Positions 42,282 to 49,899 of a stretch of 64,000 nt of DNA are shown here, one piece after another. The DNA comes from GCA-2687025 sp964473525 (GTDB lineage Bacteria > Poribacteria > WGA-4E > GCA-2687025): NCBI GenBank assembly GCA_964473525.1, contig CAYYPK010000015.1, positions 93,295 through 157,294 of the forward strand, in the 5' to 3' direction. The position numbers and the translations under genes are program-made. A model generated the notes under the pieces. The model had not been told where the DNA came from. It saw only the letters and a list, made by a program, of their open reading frames with translations, and did no database searches. Within the stretch, counting starts at the first letter, position 1. Each line of letters begins with the position of its first letter.

Positions 42282-43118
42282 CTAGAACTGGGGATCGTAG
42301 CCAAGCACGTCGGTCAGCTTCTTGTGCGAGGCGGATGAGCGGAACGTGTCTGGGAAGCCCTCGCGCAGTTCAATGCCGCCGAGGCCGTCCTTCTGCATGT
42401 ACTCGCGCGTCTGCTCGACGGACTCGAGGCTGCCGTCGGCGTTGTACCTGTTCTTGCCAGCGACCGCGAATGCGTGGAAGCCGACCAGGTCGCTCTCCAG
42501 CGCCAGCCGCAGCGCCTGCGTGACGTCCAGCGGATGCAACGCCGCGAAGAGGACGCTGGGAACATGTAGGATGCCCAGGCCGTGTGTCACGGCGTCTCGC
42601 ACGTTCCAGAATCGCATCGCGATCGCGGTGTCGAACAGCCCGTGCAACTGGAACATCCGAGCTGTCTGCTCATTCACCATCTTCGACAGGCTGTACGGCT
42701 CGTCCGTCTCAACCACCGAGCCCTCGTCGAACGGCAGATACGCGGGCTTGGGCCGGTACTTGAAATTGCAGACGCCGCCCAACACACAGGCGCTGCTCGC
42801 GAAGACGACGCGCCGCACGCCACGCCGCGCCATCGCTTCCATCACGATGTACGTGCCGCGCCAGTTGACGTCTACCACGTCCGGCCACTCCTCGCGCGGC
42901 CGAGAATTCGGTATTGCGGCGAGGTGACAGACCGCGTCCATGCCGTCGACGGCCTGCTCCATCACATCCAGGTCGCGGAGATCCCCGTGGACCCAATCGA
43001 CGCCGGGGATGTCGGCTTCGCGCGTGTCGAAGCCCCGCACCGTGTGCCCGCGGCCGAGCATCTCGCGCGCGACGTAACCACCGATGAGACCCGCGGCTCC
43101 CGTTAGTAACAGCTTCAT
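42282..43118 (-). CDS. NAD-dependent epimerase/dehydratase (extended SDR)
   Basis: A 278-residue extended SDR. The NAD loop is 'TGAAGLIGGYVA', the catalytic region 'FASSACVLGG' has a Ser, and 'EPYSLSKMVNEQ' is the Tyr-x-x-x-Lys motif. It resembles UDP-sugar or uronate dehydrogenase-like SDRs; the substrate is unknown. The ATG at 43118 has GAGGA upstream. It lies between the polyprenyl synthase and siroheme genes, with short gaps of 33 and 13 bp. Confidence 0.88.
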   Translation of the reverse strand: MKLLLTGAAGLIGGYVAREMLGRGHTVRGFDTREADIPGVDWVHGDLRDLDVMEQAVDGMDAVCHLAAIPNSRPREEWPDVVDVNWRGTYIVMEAMARRGVRRVVFASSACVLGGVCNFKYRPKPAYLPFDEGSVVETDEPYSLSKMVNEQTARMFQLHGLFDTAIAMRFWNVRDAVTHGLGILHVPSVLFAALHPLDVTQALRLALESDLVGFHAFAVAGKNRYNADGSLESVEQTREYMQKDGLGGIELREGFPDTFRSSASHKKLTDVLGYDPQF

Positions 43119-43151
43119 AGTGTCCGTCCTCACAGGCGCGTCGTGCTTCGG

Positions 43152-44129
43152 CTAGTTCTCGCGCTCGACAAGTGACGACGCGAGCGCGATCAGTCCATCG
43201 CGGGCATCCGACTCCGGTGCGAGCGCGACCGCGTCGCACGCCTGCGCCGACAGCTTGCGCGCGACTGCCATGGCGTGTCCCACGCCGTCGTGTTTCTCCG
43301 TGAGAGAGACGATCCAGTCGACGTCCTCGGCGGAACGCTCGTCCGCGAAGAGCAGGCCGCGCAGTGTCTGACGATCTGGGTCCGAGCAACTGTCGCGCGC
43401 GTGCATCACCGGGAGTGTGAGCTTGCCCTCCCGCAGGTCGTTCCGAGTCGGCTTGCCGAACGTCGTCTGCTCCCCGGTCAAATCGAGGACATCGTCGACG
43501 ATCTGGAACGCCACGCCCAGCGCGCTGCCGTAGACGCCCATAGCGTCGACCATCTCCTCGTCGGCGGCCGCGAGCAGGGCCCCGACGCGGCAGGAGCATG
43601 AGATGAGGCGCGCCGTCTTCAGGTCCATGATGTTGAGGTAGTCGTCGACGCCGATGTCGAAGTCGTCGGACTTGTACGCGTGGATGACCTCGCCTTCGCA
43701 CATGCTCTGTGTCGCGTCGGCGACCGCCCGGTATATCGGCTCCGTCGCGCCGCACGCGACGAGAATCGCCAACACGCGAGCGTGCATGTAGTCACCCACG
43801 AGCACGGACACCTTGTTGCCGAACCGGACGTTAAGGGTCTCGCGGTTGCGGCGTAACGCCGCCTCGTCGATGACGTCGTCGTGCACCAGCGACGCGACGT
43901 GGATTAGCTCCATGGCGGCGGCGAGGTCGTATCGCGCGTCTCCGTCGTAGCCGCAGGCGCGGGCGGCGAGCAACGCTAGCATCGGGCGGAGCCGCTTGCC
44001 GCCGCCCTCGATGACGTGGCGCACCGCCATGTCCACGAATTCGTAGCTGTTGACGGTGCGCTGTCGGAGACGCTGGTCGACCTGTGCCAGGTCGTCGCGC
44101 AGCATGTCGTGAACGGCGGTCAGCGCCAC
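43152..44129 (-). CDS. Polyprenyl diphosphate synthase (trans-isoprenyl, quinone side chain type)
   Basis: A 325-residue all-alpha prenyltransferase that condenses isopentenyl diphosphate into a long chain, probably for respiratory quinones. It has 'GGKRLRP' (43-49), the first Asp-rich motif 'DDVID' (84-88) and the second 'DDVLD' (212-216) with 'LTGEQTTFGKPTRNDLREGK'. The start is GTG at 44129 with AGGGAG upstream; an open frame further up is antisense of hemL. It begins 11 bp after the hemL stop. IspB/HepT-like, and chain length is not deducible. Confidence 0.92.
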   Translation of the reverse strand: MALTAVHDMLRDDLAQVDQRLRQRTVNSYEFVDMAVRHVIEGGGKRLRPMLALLAARACGYDGDARYDLAAAMELIHVASLVHDDVIDEAALRRNRETLNVRFGNKVSVLVGDYMHARVLAILVACGATEPIYRAVADATQSMCEGEVIHAYKSDDFDIGVDDYLNIMDLKTARLISCSCRVGALLAAADEEMVDAMGVYGSALGVAFQIVDDVLDLTGEQTTFGKPTRNDLREGKLTLPVMHARDSCSDPDRQTLRGLLFADERSAEDVDWIVSLTEKHDGVGHAMAVARKLSAQACDAVALAPESDARDGLIALASSLVEREN

Positions 44130-44139
44130 GCGGGGCTCC

Positions 44140-45438
44140 CTAGGCAGCGGACACCGCCATGGCTTCGGCCATGGCTTCAAGGGTGGTGCTGACGTCCTCT
44201 GGCGCGTGCGCCAGCGACACGAACAGCACCTCGTACTGGGATGGCGCCACGTAGACGCCTCGATCCAAGAGGGCGTGGAAGTAGCGGCCGAACCGCTCGG
44301 TGTCGGACGTTGTCGCTTCGGCGTAGTTGCTGATGGGTCCGCCCGCGAAGAAGCCACACAGCATCGACCCTACACGCGCGACGTAGGATGTCGTGCCCGT
44401 GGTGGCCGCCGCCTCCACCATGCCGTCCGCGAACGAAGCGGCGGTCGCCTCAAGCCGTTCGTAGACGCCGTCCTTGGCGAGTTCCTGTAGCATCGCGATG
44501 CCCGCCGCTGTCGCCAACGGGTTGCCCGACAGTGTTCCAGCTTGGTAAACCGGGCCCTCGGGCGCGACGCGCGACATGATGTCCGCGCGACCGCCGTACG
44601 CGCCGACGGGGAGCCCGCCGCCGACGATCTTGCCGAGACAGGTTAGGTCGGGGGTGACGCCGTAGAGCTCTTGCGCGCCGCCGTATGCCACGCGGAAGCC
44701 GGTCATCACCTCGTCGAACACGAGGAGGGATCCGTGCTTCGCTGTGATCTCTCGCAACGCGGCCAGGTACCCTTCGGCCGGCGGCACCAGCCCCATGTTT
44801 CCAGCGATGGGTTCGAGGATCATGCACGCGATGTCGTCACCGTGCGCGGCAAACGCCGCTTCGACAGCGTCCGGGTCGTTGAACGGGACAAGGAGAGTCT
44901 GCCCGGCGAATTCGGCGGGAACGCCCGAGCTGGTCGGCACACCGAATGTCGTAGCGCCCGAGCCCGCCTCGACGAGCAGATGGTCGGCGTGTCCGTGGTA
45001 GCAGCCCGTGACCTTGATGATCTTGCTTCGACCCGTGAACCCGCGCGCGACGCGGATCGCGCTCATGGTCGCTTCAGTGCCGGAATTCACTAGCCTGACA
45101 CGTTCGATGGACGGCACGGCGCCCACGATCAGTTCCGCCAGGCGCACCTCGGCCTCCGTCGAGGCCCCGAAGCTCGTACCCTTCGCGACGGCGGCCGTCA
45201 CGGCTGTCGTCACCGCGGGCGGGCTGTGGCCGAGGATCAGCGGGCCCCAGGAGCCCACGTAGTCGATATACGCGTTGCCGTCGACGTCAAAGAGACGGCA
45301 TCCCTCGCCGCGGTCGAAAAACACGGGCGTCCCGCCCACCCCACCGAACGCTCGAACGGGACTGTTGACGCCCCCGGGAATAACGCGCTGCGCCTCGTTC
45401 CAGAGCGACGCGGAGGCGTCTGTCCTGCGTGGTGCCAT
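44140..45438 (-). CDS. hemL: Glutamate-1-semialdehyde 2,1-aminomutase
   Basis: A 432-residue PLP enzyme of the C5 pathway that makes 5-aminolevulinate for haem. It has 'FDEVMTGFRVAYGGAQELYG' with the PLP Asp, and the Schiff-base Lys270 in 'CLGKIVGGGLPVGAYGG', 'NSGTEATMSAIRVAR' and 'YQAGTLSGNPLA'. The length is as expected. First gene of the minus-strand run that continues to the prepilin peptidase. A 242-bp divergent region separates it from the membrane protein/cytochrome pair. Confidence 0.95.
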   Translation of the reverse strand: MAPRRTDASASLWNEAQRVIPGGVNSPVRAFGGVGGTPVFFDRGEGCRLFDVDGNAYIDYVGSWGPLILGHSPPAVTTAVTAAVAKGTSFGASTEAEVRLAELIVGAVPSIERVRLVNSGTEATMSAIRVARGFTGRSKIIKVTGCYHGHADHLLVEAGSGATTFGVPTSSGVPAEFAGQTLLVPFNDPDAVEAAFAAHGDDIACMILEPIAGNMGLVPPAEGYLAALREITAKHGSLLVFDEVMTGFRVAYGGAQELYGVTPDLTCLGKIVGGGLPVGAYGGRADIMSRVAPEGPVYQAGTLSGNPLATAAGIAMLQELAKDGVYERLEATAASFADGMVEAAATTGTTSYVARVGSMLCGFFAGGPISNYAEATTSDTERFGRYFHALLDRGVYVAPSQYEVLFVSLAHAPEDVSTTLEAMAEAMAVSAA

Positions 45439-45680
45439 CGAACTCCTCTTCCATGCGCGGCGTTCCGCGACACGGGTGCTTCACGTCGCGTCCAGGGAAC
45501 GCCCGGGCCTAGCCGTCCGAGGGCGATAGTAGCATCAACGTGCGGCCAATGCCATCGCGAGAGTAGCGGCGCCCAGGGCCGGCCCAGACCCGACTGCCGT
45601 GTCGGCGGCGGCCGGCCTCGGCACAGCCGCCGGACGCGCGCGCGGCGGGGTAACATACCCCCGGATTGGAGGCCGCGACC

Positions 45681-46187
45681 TTGCACGCACTCTGGATCGT
45701 CTCAGTCTGGCTGCACATAGTGTCCGTGACGATATGGCTAGGCGGCTCGCTCTTCCTCGCGCTGGTCATAGTGCCGGTGCTGCGCCGGCCGGAGTACCAC
45801 GCGCCCGCGGCGCGGTTGGTGCAGGCCGCGGGCGTGAGGTTCCGCGCCGTTGGCTGGATCTGCCTAGGAATCATCCTGGCCACCGGGCTCTTTAACCTGA
45901 ACTACAAGGGCTACGACTGGTCGTACCTGTGGAGTGGGTTGCTGTTCAAGGGGCCGCAAGGGCGCGCGATTGGGGCGAAGCTGGGGCTTGCTGTGGGCGT
46001 CCTCGCGATCAGCCTCGTCCACGACTGGTACCTCGGCCCGAAGGCCAGCAGGCTGCTCCTGAGCGACCCGAACTCCGCTGACGCGCGCGCGCTCCGACGC
46101 GCCGCGAGCTGGATGGGGCGCGCGAACGTCCTCCTCGGTCTCGCCATCGTCGCGATGGCCGTGATGTTCGTTAGGGGTGGGCTGTGA
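45681..46187 (+). CDS. Four-helix membrane protein, CopD/DUF-like, partner of a cytochrome
   Basis: A 168-residue integral membrane protein with about four transmembrane segments. The first is 'IVSVWLHIVSVTIWLGGSL', whose His and 'WLGG' resemble CopD-like and related haem/copper membrane proteins. A second conserved-looking His is in 'LAISLVHDWYLGP'. The start is taken as TTG at 45681 because TTGGAGG lies 8 bases upstream; an earlier TTG overlaps that site. It ends in a GTGA overlap with the diheme lipoprotein gene, so the two are coupled and may form an electron-transfer unit. Function is unproven. Confidence 0.7.
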   Translation: MHALWIVSVWLHIVSVTIWLGGSLFLALVIVPVLRRPEYHAPAARLVQAAGVRFRAVGWICLGIILATGLFNLNYKGYDWSYLWSGLLFKGPQGRAIGAKLGLAVGVLAISLVHDWYLGPKASRLLLSDPNSADARALRRAASWMGRANVLLGLAIVAMAVMFVRGGL

Positions 46188-47317
46188 GCGTTCACGCGCG
46201 TGGAGCGTTCTGGCTCGTGTGCCTGCCCCTAGCAGTCGCCCTGACGGGGTGCGGTGTCAGCGAGTGGGCGGAGGAGAGACGACTCGCGCGAATCGTCGCC
46301 CGTGGTGAGGCGGTCTACCAGGAGAACTGCGTCGGCTGTCACGGTGTGAACGGAGACGGCCAGGGGCCCGCCGCGGCGCTTCTGCTGACGAAGCCGCGCG
46401 ACTTCCGCCAGGCCACGTTCAAGTTCCGGTCCACCCCAGGCGGCGCGCTCCCAACCGACGACGACCTACTGGAGACTATCACCGATGGCATCGCGGCCAC
46501 CGCGATGCCGTCGTTCAGGTGGTTGGAGGGCGAGGACCGCAAAGCCGTCGCCGAGTACGTGAAGACCTTCTCGCGACGCTGGGAACGTGCTGCCGCTCCT
46601 CCTTCCGTGCAGCTGCCGGCGCAGCCAGACGACCTACAGACCGTCGCGGCACTCATCCGTGGCCGAGCGGCATACAGGCGGGCGGGTTGCGCGCCGTGCC
46701 ACGGGGTCGACGGCAAGGCGAGCGGGACGCTGGCCTCCACACTCGTGGACGACTGGGGACACCCAAGTCGACCACGTGACTTCACGCAGGGCGGCTTCAA
46801 GAAGGCCGGCCACCTGGCGCGCACCATCCTGACAGGTATGAACGGAACCGCGATGGCGTCGTTCGCCGAGGTGCTGGACCCCGGCGAGGCGTGGGACCTG
46901 GCGGCCTACCTGCGCAGCTTGGGCGCGGTAGATCAGCCGCGGCTTCGCACGGTGAAGCGGCTCGCGCGCGACTACCCAGAGGAATTCTCGCGGCACGTGG
47001 GAGAGCCGTCCGAGGCCGAAGGGTTGGAGCTCGCACACCGAGGAGCGGAGCTCAGCTTCCCTCCGGGGTACGTCCAGACGGGGTGGATCCCCGCACACCA
47101 TCTACCGCAAAGGTATGGGGCGCAGTCAAACGACTGGTACGTCGCTCTGTTTTCGATGCCGGAAGCGGTGGCGCCAGGGATGACGCTAGAGCCCATGCCC
47201 GAGCTCGTAGACGCCAATGGACGCCCAACGGCGGACGGGCTGGCCGCAATCGTCTACCTGCGAACGGGTCTGGGGTTCCCGATCATGTGCGGCCTGCGTC
47301 GCCTGACGATCCCCTAG
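46184..47317 (+). CDS. Diheme c-type cytochrome lipoprotein
   Basis: A 377-residue exported cytochrome. The signal peptide ends in a lipobox with Cys23 ('VALTGC'). Two cytochrome c domains follow: 'CVGCH' at 49-53 and 'CAPCH' at 169-173. Candidate axial Met residues are in 'TAMPSF' and 'TAMASF'. The last 100 residues form a third region without CxxCH ('GYVQTGWIPAHHLPQRYG', 'WYVALFSMPEAVAPGMTLEP'), possibly binding a ligand or partner. The GTG start overlaps the membrane-protein stop. The 3' end overlaps the opposing ThiF-like gene by 4 bp. Confidence 0.9.
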   Translation: MSVHARGAFWLVCLPLAVALTGCGVSEWAEERRLARIVARGEAVYQENCVGCHGVNGDGQGPAAALLLTKPRDFRQATFKFRSTPGGALPTDDDLLETITDGIAATAMPSFRWLEGEDRKAVAEYVKTFSRRWERAAAPPSVQLPAQPDDLQTVAALIRGRAAYRRAGCAPCHGVDGKASGTLASTLVDDWGHPSRPRDFTQGGFKKAGHLARTILTGMNGTAMASFAEVLDPGEAWDLAAYLRSLGAVDQPRLRTVKRLARDYPEEFSRHVGEPSEAEGLELAHRGAELSFPPGYVQTGWIPAHHLPQRYGAQSNDWYVALFSMPEAVAPGMTLEPMPELVDANGRPTADGLAAIVYLRTGLGFPIMCGLRRLTIP

Positions 47318-48057
47318 ACGCCCGCGCACACTCCGCACCGAGGATCGCGCCGTATGTTGTACGTGTGGAAGCTCATGTCGCGCAGGTCGAACTGGGCCAT
47401 GCGCCCGAGCAGCGGCGCGCCGAAGCCAGCGAGGAGCTTGATCGCTTCCATCGCGGCCACGCAGCCGACGGTTCCCGAGACCGCGCCGAAGACCGGGAAC
47501 TCACGCTTCCACTGCGGTGGGTCCGATGGGTGCAGGCACGCAAGGCAGGGCGTTTCTCCGGGCAACACGGTTGTGATCGTGGCTTCGAGGTCGTACATCG
47601 CGCACTCGACGATGGGCTTGCCCTGCCCCACTGCCTGACGATTCATCGCGAACCGCTCCGCGAACAGCGGGGCGCAGTCCACGACGACATCAGCTTGCTC
47701 GACCAGCGCCGCCGCGTTGTCCTCGCTGATGTTCTCCGCCACTGCCACGACGTCCAGCCGGGGATTCAGGTCTAGCAGCCTTCGCTTCGCCGACTCGACG
47801 CGAGGCTTCCCGAGCCAGTCGTGGGTCATGAGCAATTGGCGGTTGAGGTCAGAAGGCTTCACGCACCCGGCGTGGGCGAGGAGGAGTCTGCCGACCCCGG
47901 CCGCCGCTAGCTCATACGCTACGACGCTCCCCAGCCCGCCGCAGCGCGAAACCAGGACGCTCGAGTTGCGCAGGCGCGTCTGGCCTTCCTCGCCGAACCC
48001 AGGCGACCACATCTGCCACTCGTATACCGCGCGTTCCTCATCTGTCAGTGCGCGCAT
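47314..48057 (-). CDS. Divergent ThiF/MoeB-family E1-like protein
   Basis: A 247-residue E1-like adenylyltransferase fold. It keeps the nucleotide loop as 'CGGLGS' (39-44), 'SDLNRQ' (69-74) with the Arg used in adenylation, Lys84 ('GKPRVESA') and the zinc site Cys171, Cys174, Cys241 and Cys244. It departs at key places: the 'D.D.V' after strand 2 reads 'AHAGCV', and the usual 'DCTDN' reads 'DCAPL', so the catalytic Asp is missing. It is 6 bp downstream of a MoaD/ThiS-like gene, its natural partner. It may adenylate the carrier weakly, bind it only, or work on another metal cofactor. Confidence 0.82.
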   Translation of the reverse strand: MRALTDEERAVYEWQMWSPGFGEEGQTRLRNSSVLVSRCGGLGSVVAYELAAAGVGRLLLAHAGCVKPSDLNRQLLMTHDWLGKPRVESAKRRLLDLNPRLDVVAVAENISEDNAAALVEQADVVVDCAPLFAERFAMNRQAVGQGKPIVECAMYDLEATITTVLPGETPCLACLHPSDPPQWKREFPVFGAVSGTVGCVAAMEAIKLLAGFGAPLLGRMAQFDLRDMSFHTYNIRRDPRCGVCAGV

Positions 48058-48063
48058 ACGCGG

Positions 48064-48342
48064 CTAGCCCCCGCTGATCGGGTGGAGAATGGTGACGGTG
48101 TCGCCGTCACGAAGCGAGTGCCCAGCGGGGTCGGAGACCTGGTCCGACCCGACCGCGATGACGAGCGTCGGCTGTATGTCACCACCGTCCCGCATCAGAG
48201 CGGCGCGGACGGCCGCGCCTCGCCCCTCGGCGAGAGACACGATGGCGTCCGACACGGAGGCTGCCTCGTCCAACGCCACATCTAGCGATGCGACGCCCAG
48301 CGCGGCGCGCAGCTGGCCGGACACTCTGATGGTCACTCGCAT
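48064..48342 (-). CDS. MoaD/ThiS-family sulfur-carrier protein
   Basis: A 92-residue ubiquitin-like beta-grasp protein ending 'TILHPISGG'. The C-terminal Gly-Gly is what becomes a thiocarboxylate in MoaD and ThiS. The N-terminal 'VTIRVSGQLRAALG' and 'LRDGDTVTIL' fit the fold. Its gene follows the oxyanion transporter ATPase by 3 bp and precedes the E1-like gene by 6 bp. It could supply sulfur to a molybdopterin or tungstopterin, but moaE, moaA and moaC are not in the window. Confidence 0.85.
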   Translation of the reverse strand: MRVTIRVSGQLRAALGVASLDVALDEAASVSDAIVSLAEGRGAAVRAALMRDGGDIQPTLVIAVGSDQVSDPAGHSLRDGDTVTILHPISGG

Positions 48343-48345
48343 CGT

Positions 48346-49002
48346 TCACTCCGCGTCATCCGGCGGCGCCTCCAGAACCTGTCCCTCGACCAGTCGGAGG
48401 ACGACGTCGGCGAGCGCCCTTGCCTCGCCGTGGCTGTGCGTCACATGCAACACCGTGACGCGTTCCTCCTGCTGAATCCGCTTCAATAGGGCGTACATCT
48501 GCTTGCGCGTGTCGTCGTCCAGGGCGCTGAGAGGCTCGTCTAGTAGCAGCACGGCGGGCCGCGCCGACAGCGCGCGCCCAAGAGCGACGCGTTGCCTCTC
48601 GCCGCCGCTGAGGCCACCGGGCGTGCGTCCCAACAGGTCGCCGATGCCAAGCAGGTCGGCCAGCTCGGCGACGCGACGCGCGCGACGCGGAGCGTCCCAG
48701 GCGCGAATCTCCAACGCGAACGACAGGTGCTGCTCCACCGACATCGTCGTGAACAGCGCGCCGTCCTGGGGCACGTACCCAACGCCGCGCGTCGCCGGTC
48801 TGTCGCGGCTGACGTCCCGCTCGCGTACGATGACGCGTCCGCGAGTCAGAGGTCTGAGGCCGCAGATTGCCTCGAGCAGGCTCGTCTTCCCGCTACCCGT
48901 GCGGCCCATGAGCGCCGCATAGTCGCCGGCCGCGACGCGGAACGACACGTCGTCCAACGAGAAGGAGCCAGCGCGCAATGACAGGTTCTCGACGGCGATC
49001 AT
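48346..49002 (-). CDS. Molybdate/tungstate-type ABC transporter ATP-binding protein
   Basis: A 218-residue importer ATPase. Walker A is 'GRTGSGKT' (33-40), the signature 'LSGGERQR' (131-138) and Walker B 'VLLLDEPLSALDDDTR' (151 on), as in ModC/TupC/WtpC. It stops after the core domain and lacks the TOBE oxyanion-sensing domain found in E. coli ModC, so feedback control by bound oxyanion would need another route. It is 6 bp downstream of the ModB-like permease. Confidence 0.88.
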   Translation of the reverse strand: MIAVENLSLRAGSFSLDDVSFRVAAGDYAALMGRTGSGKTSLLEAICGLRPLTRGRVIVRERDVSRDRPATRGVGYVPQDGALFTTMSVEQHLSFALEIRAWDAPRRARRVAELADLLGIGDLLGRTPGGLSGGERQRVALGRALSARPAVLLLDEPLSALDDDTRKQMYALLKRIQQEERVTVLHVTHSHGEARALADVVLRLVEGQVLEAPPDDAE

Positions 49003-49008
49003 GAGGGC

Positions 49009-49899
49009 CTAGAGCACTCCTTGGCGCAGCCCGAAAGCGCGTGTGACCGCCAGCACGAGGAACGCGGCGGTGACCATGAGCAATGATACGGAGACCGCTG
49101 CCTCGACGTCGCCGATGCTGAGTTCGAGGAAGACCGTCGTGGGCAGCACCTCAGTCTTCATCCGTGTAGCTCCGGCGAACACGAGGATGGGCCCGAATTC
49201 GCCCATCGAACGGGCCCACGCCAGTGTGCCCGCCGTGATGACTCCCGGCCACGCCTCTGGGAGGACGACGCGTCGGAACGCCTGCCAGCGCGTGCAGCCC
49301 AGCGTGAGGGCGACCTGTTCGCGACGCGCGTCGATCTGGTCGAACGCCACGCGCATTGTCCGCACCGCGAACGCGCACGCTACCGAGAACTGCGCCAACA
49401 CGACGCTGGGCAGCTCGTACGTAATGCCCCGGATCGGGCGCACGCCTACCAGACGGAGAGCGTCGTTCACGTGGAGCGCGTCGATGACCGCGACGAACGC
49501 CGCCTCCAACCCCTTACCGAGACCAGTCTGAAACAGGATGAGCAAACTGAGCCCAATGACGAGCGGAGGAAGCACGATGGGGATATCGAGGACGCCGTCG
49601 ACAAGCGTCTTGCCGGGGAACGAATGACGACTCAACAGGTAACCCACGGGGATTGCCACGACGATGGACAGCAGCGCCGCCGCCGTGCAGGAGACCAGGC
49701 TGAGGACGATCGAGAACTGCACGTTGTCGCTGCCGAGCACACGGCGGAGGTCGGCGAACGACGTGAACGTAGCGTCCGCCACCAACATGGCGACGATGAG
49801 GAGCACGTACGCTGCGGATATGGTGATGAAGCTCGCGTAGAACGGAGCGTCCGACCTTACCCGCCGGCCGCCGTCGTCTACTGTGTGTCGGCTATCCAT
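49009..49899 (-). CDS. Molybdate/tungstate-type ABC transporter permease (ModB-like)
   Basis: A 296-residue inner-membrane permease with about six transmembrane segments. Segments 'VGYLLSRHSFPGKTLVDGVLD' in part and 'LPPLVIGLSLLILFQTG' match ModB/CysT permeases, and 'AALTLGCTRWQAFRRVVLPEAWPG' (written from 'TLGCTRWQAFRRVVLPEA') is the EAA loop that contacts the ATPase. 'GPILVFAGATRMKTEVLPT' is also typical. Its ATG lies 22 bp inside the end of the binding-protein gene, so translation is coupled. Confidence 0.9.
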   Translation of the reverse strand: MDSRHTVDDGGRRVRSDAPFYASFITISAAYVLLIVAMLVADATFTSFADLRRVLGSDNVQFSIVLSLVSCTAAALLSIVVAIPVGYLLSRHSFPGKTLVDGVLDIPIVLPPLVIGLSLLILFQTGLGKGLEAAFVAVIDALHVNDALRLVGVRPIRGITYELPSVVLAQFSVACAFAVRTMRVAFDQIDARREQVALTLGCTRWQAFRRVVLPEAWPGVITAGTLAWARSMGEFGPILVFAGATRMKTEVLPTTVFLELSIGDVEAAVSVSLLMVTAAFLVLAVTRAFGLRQGVL

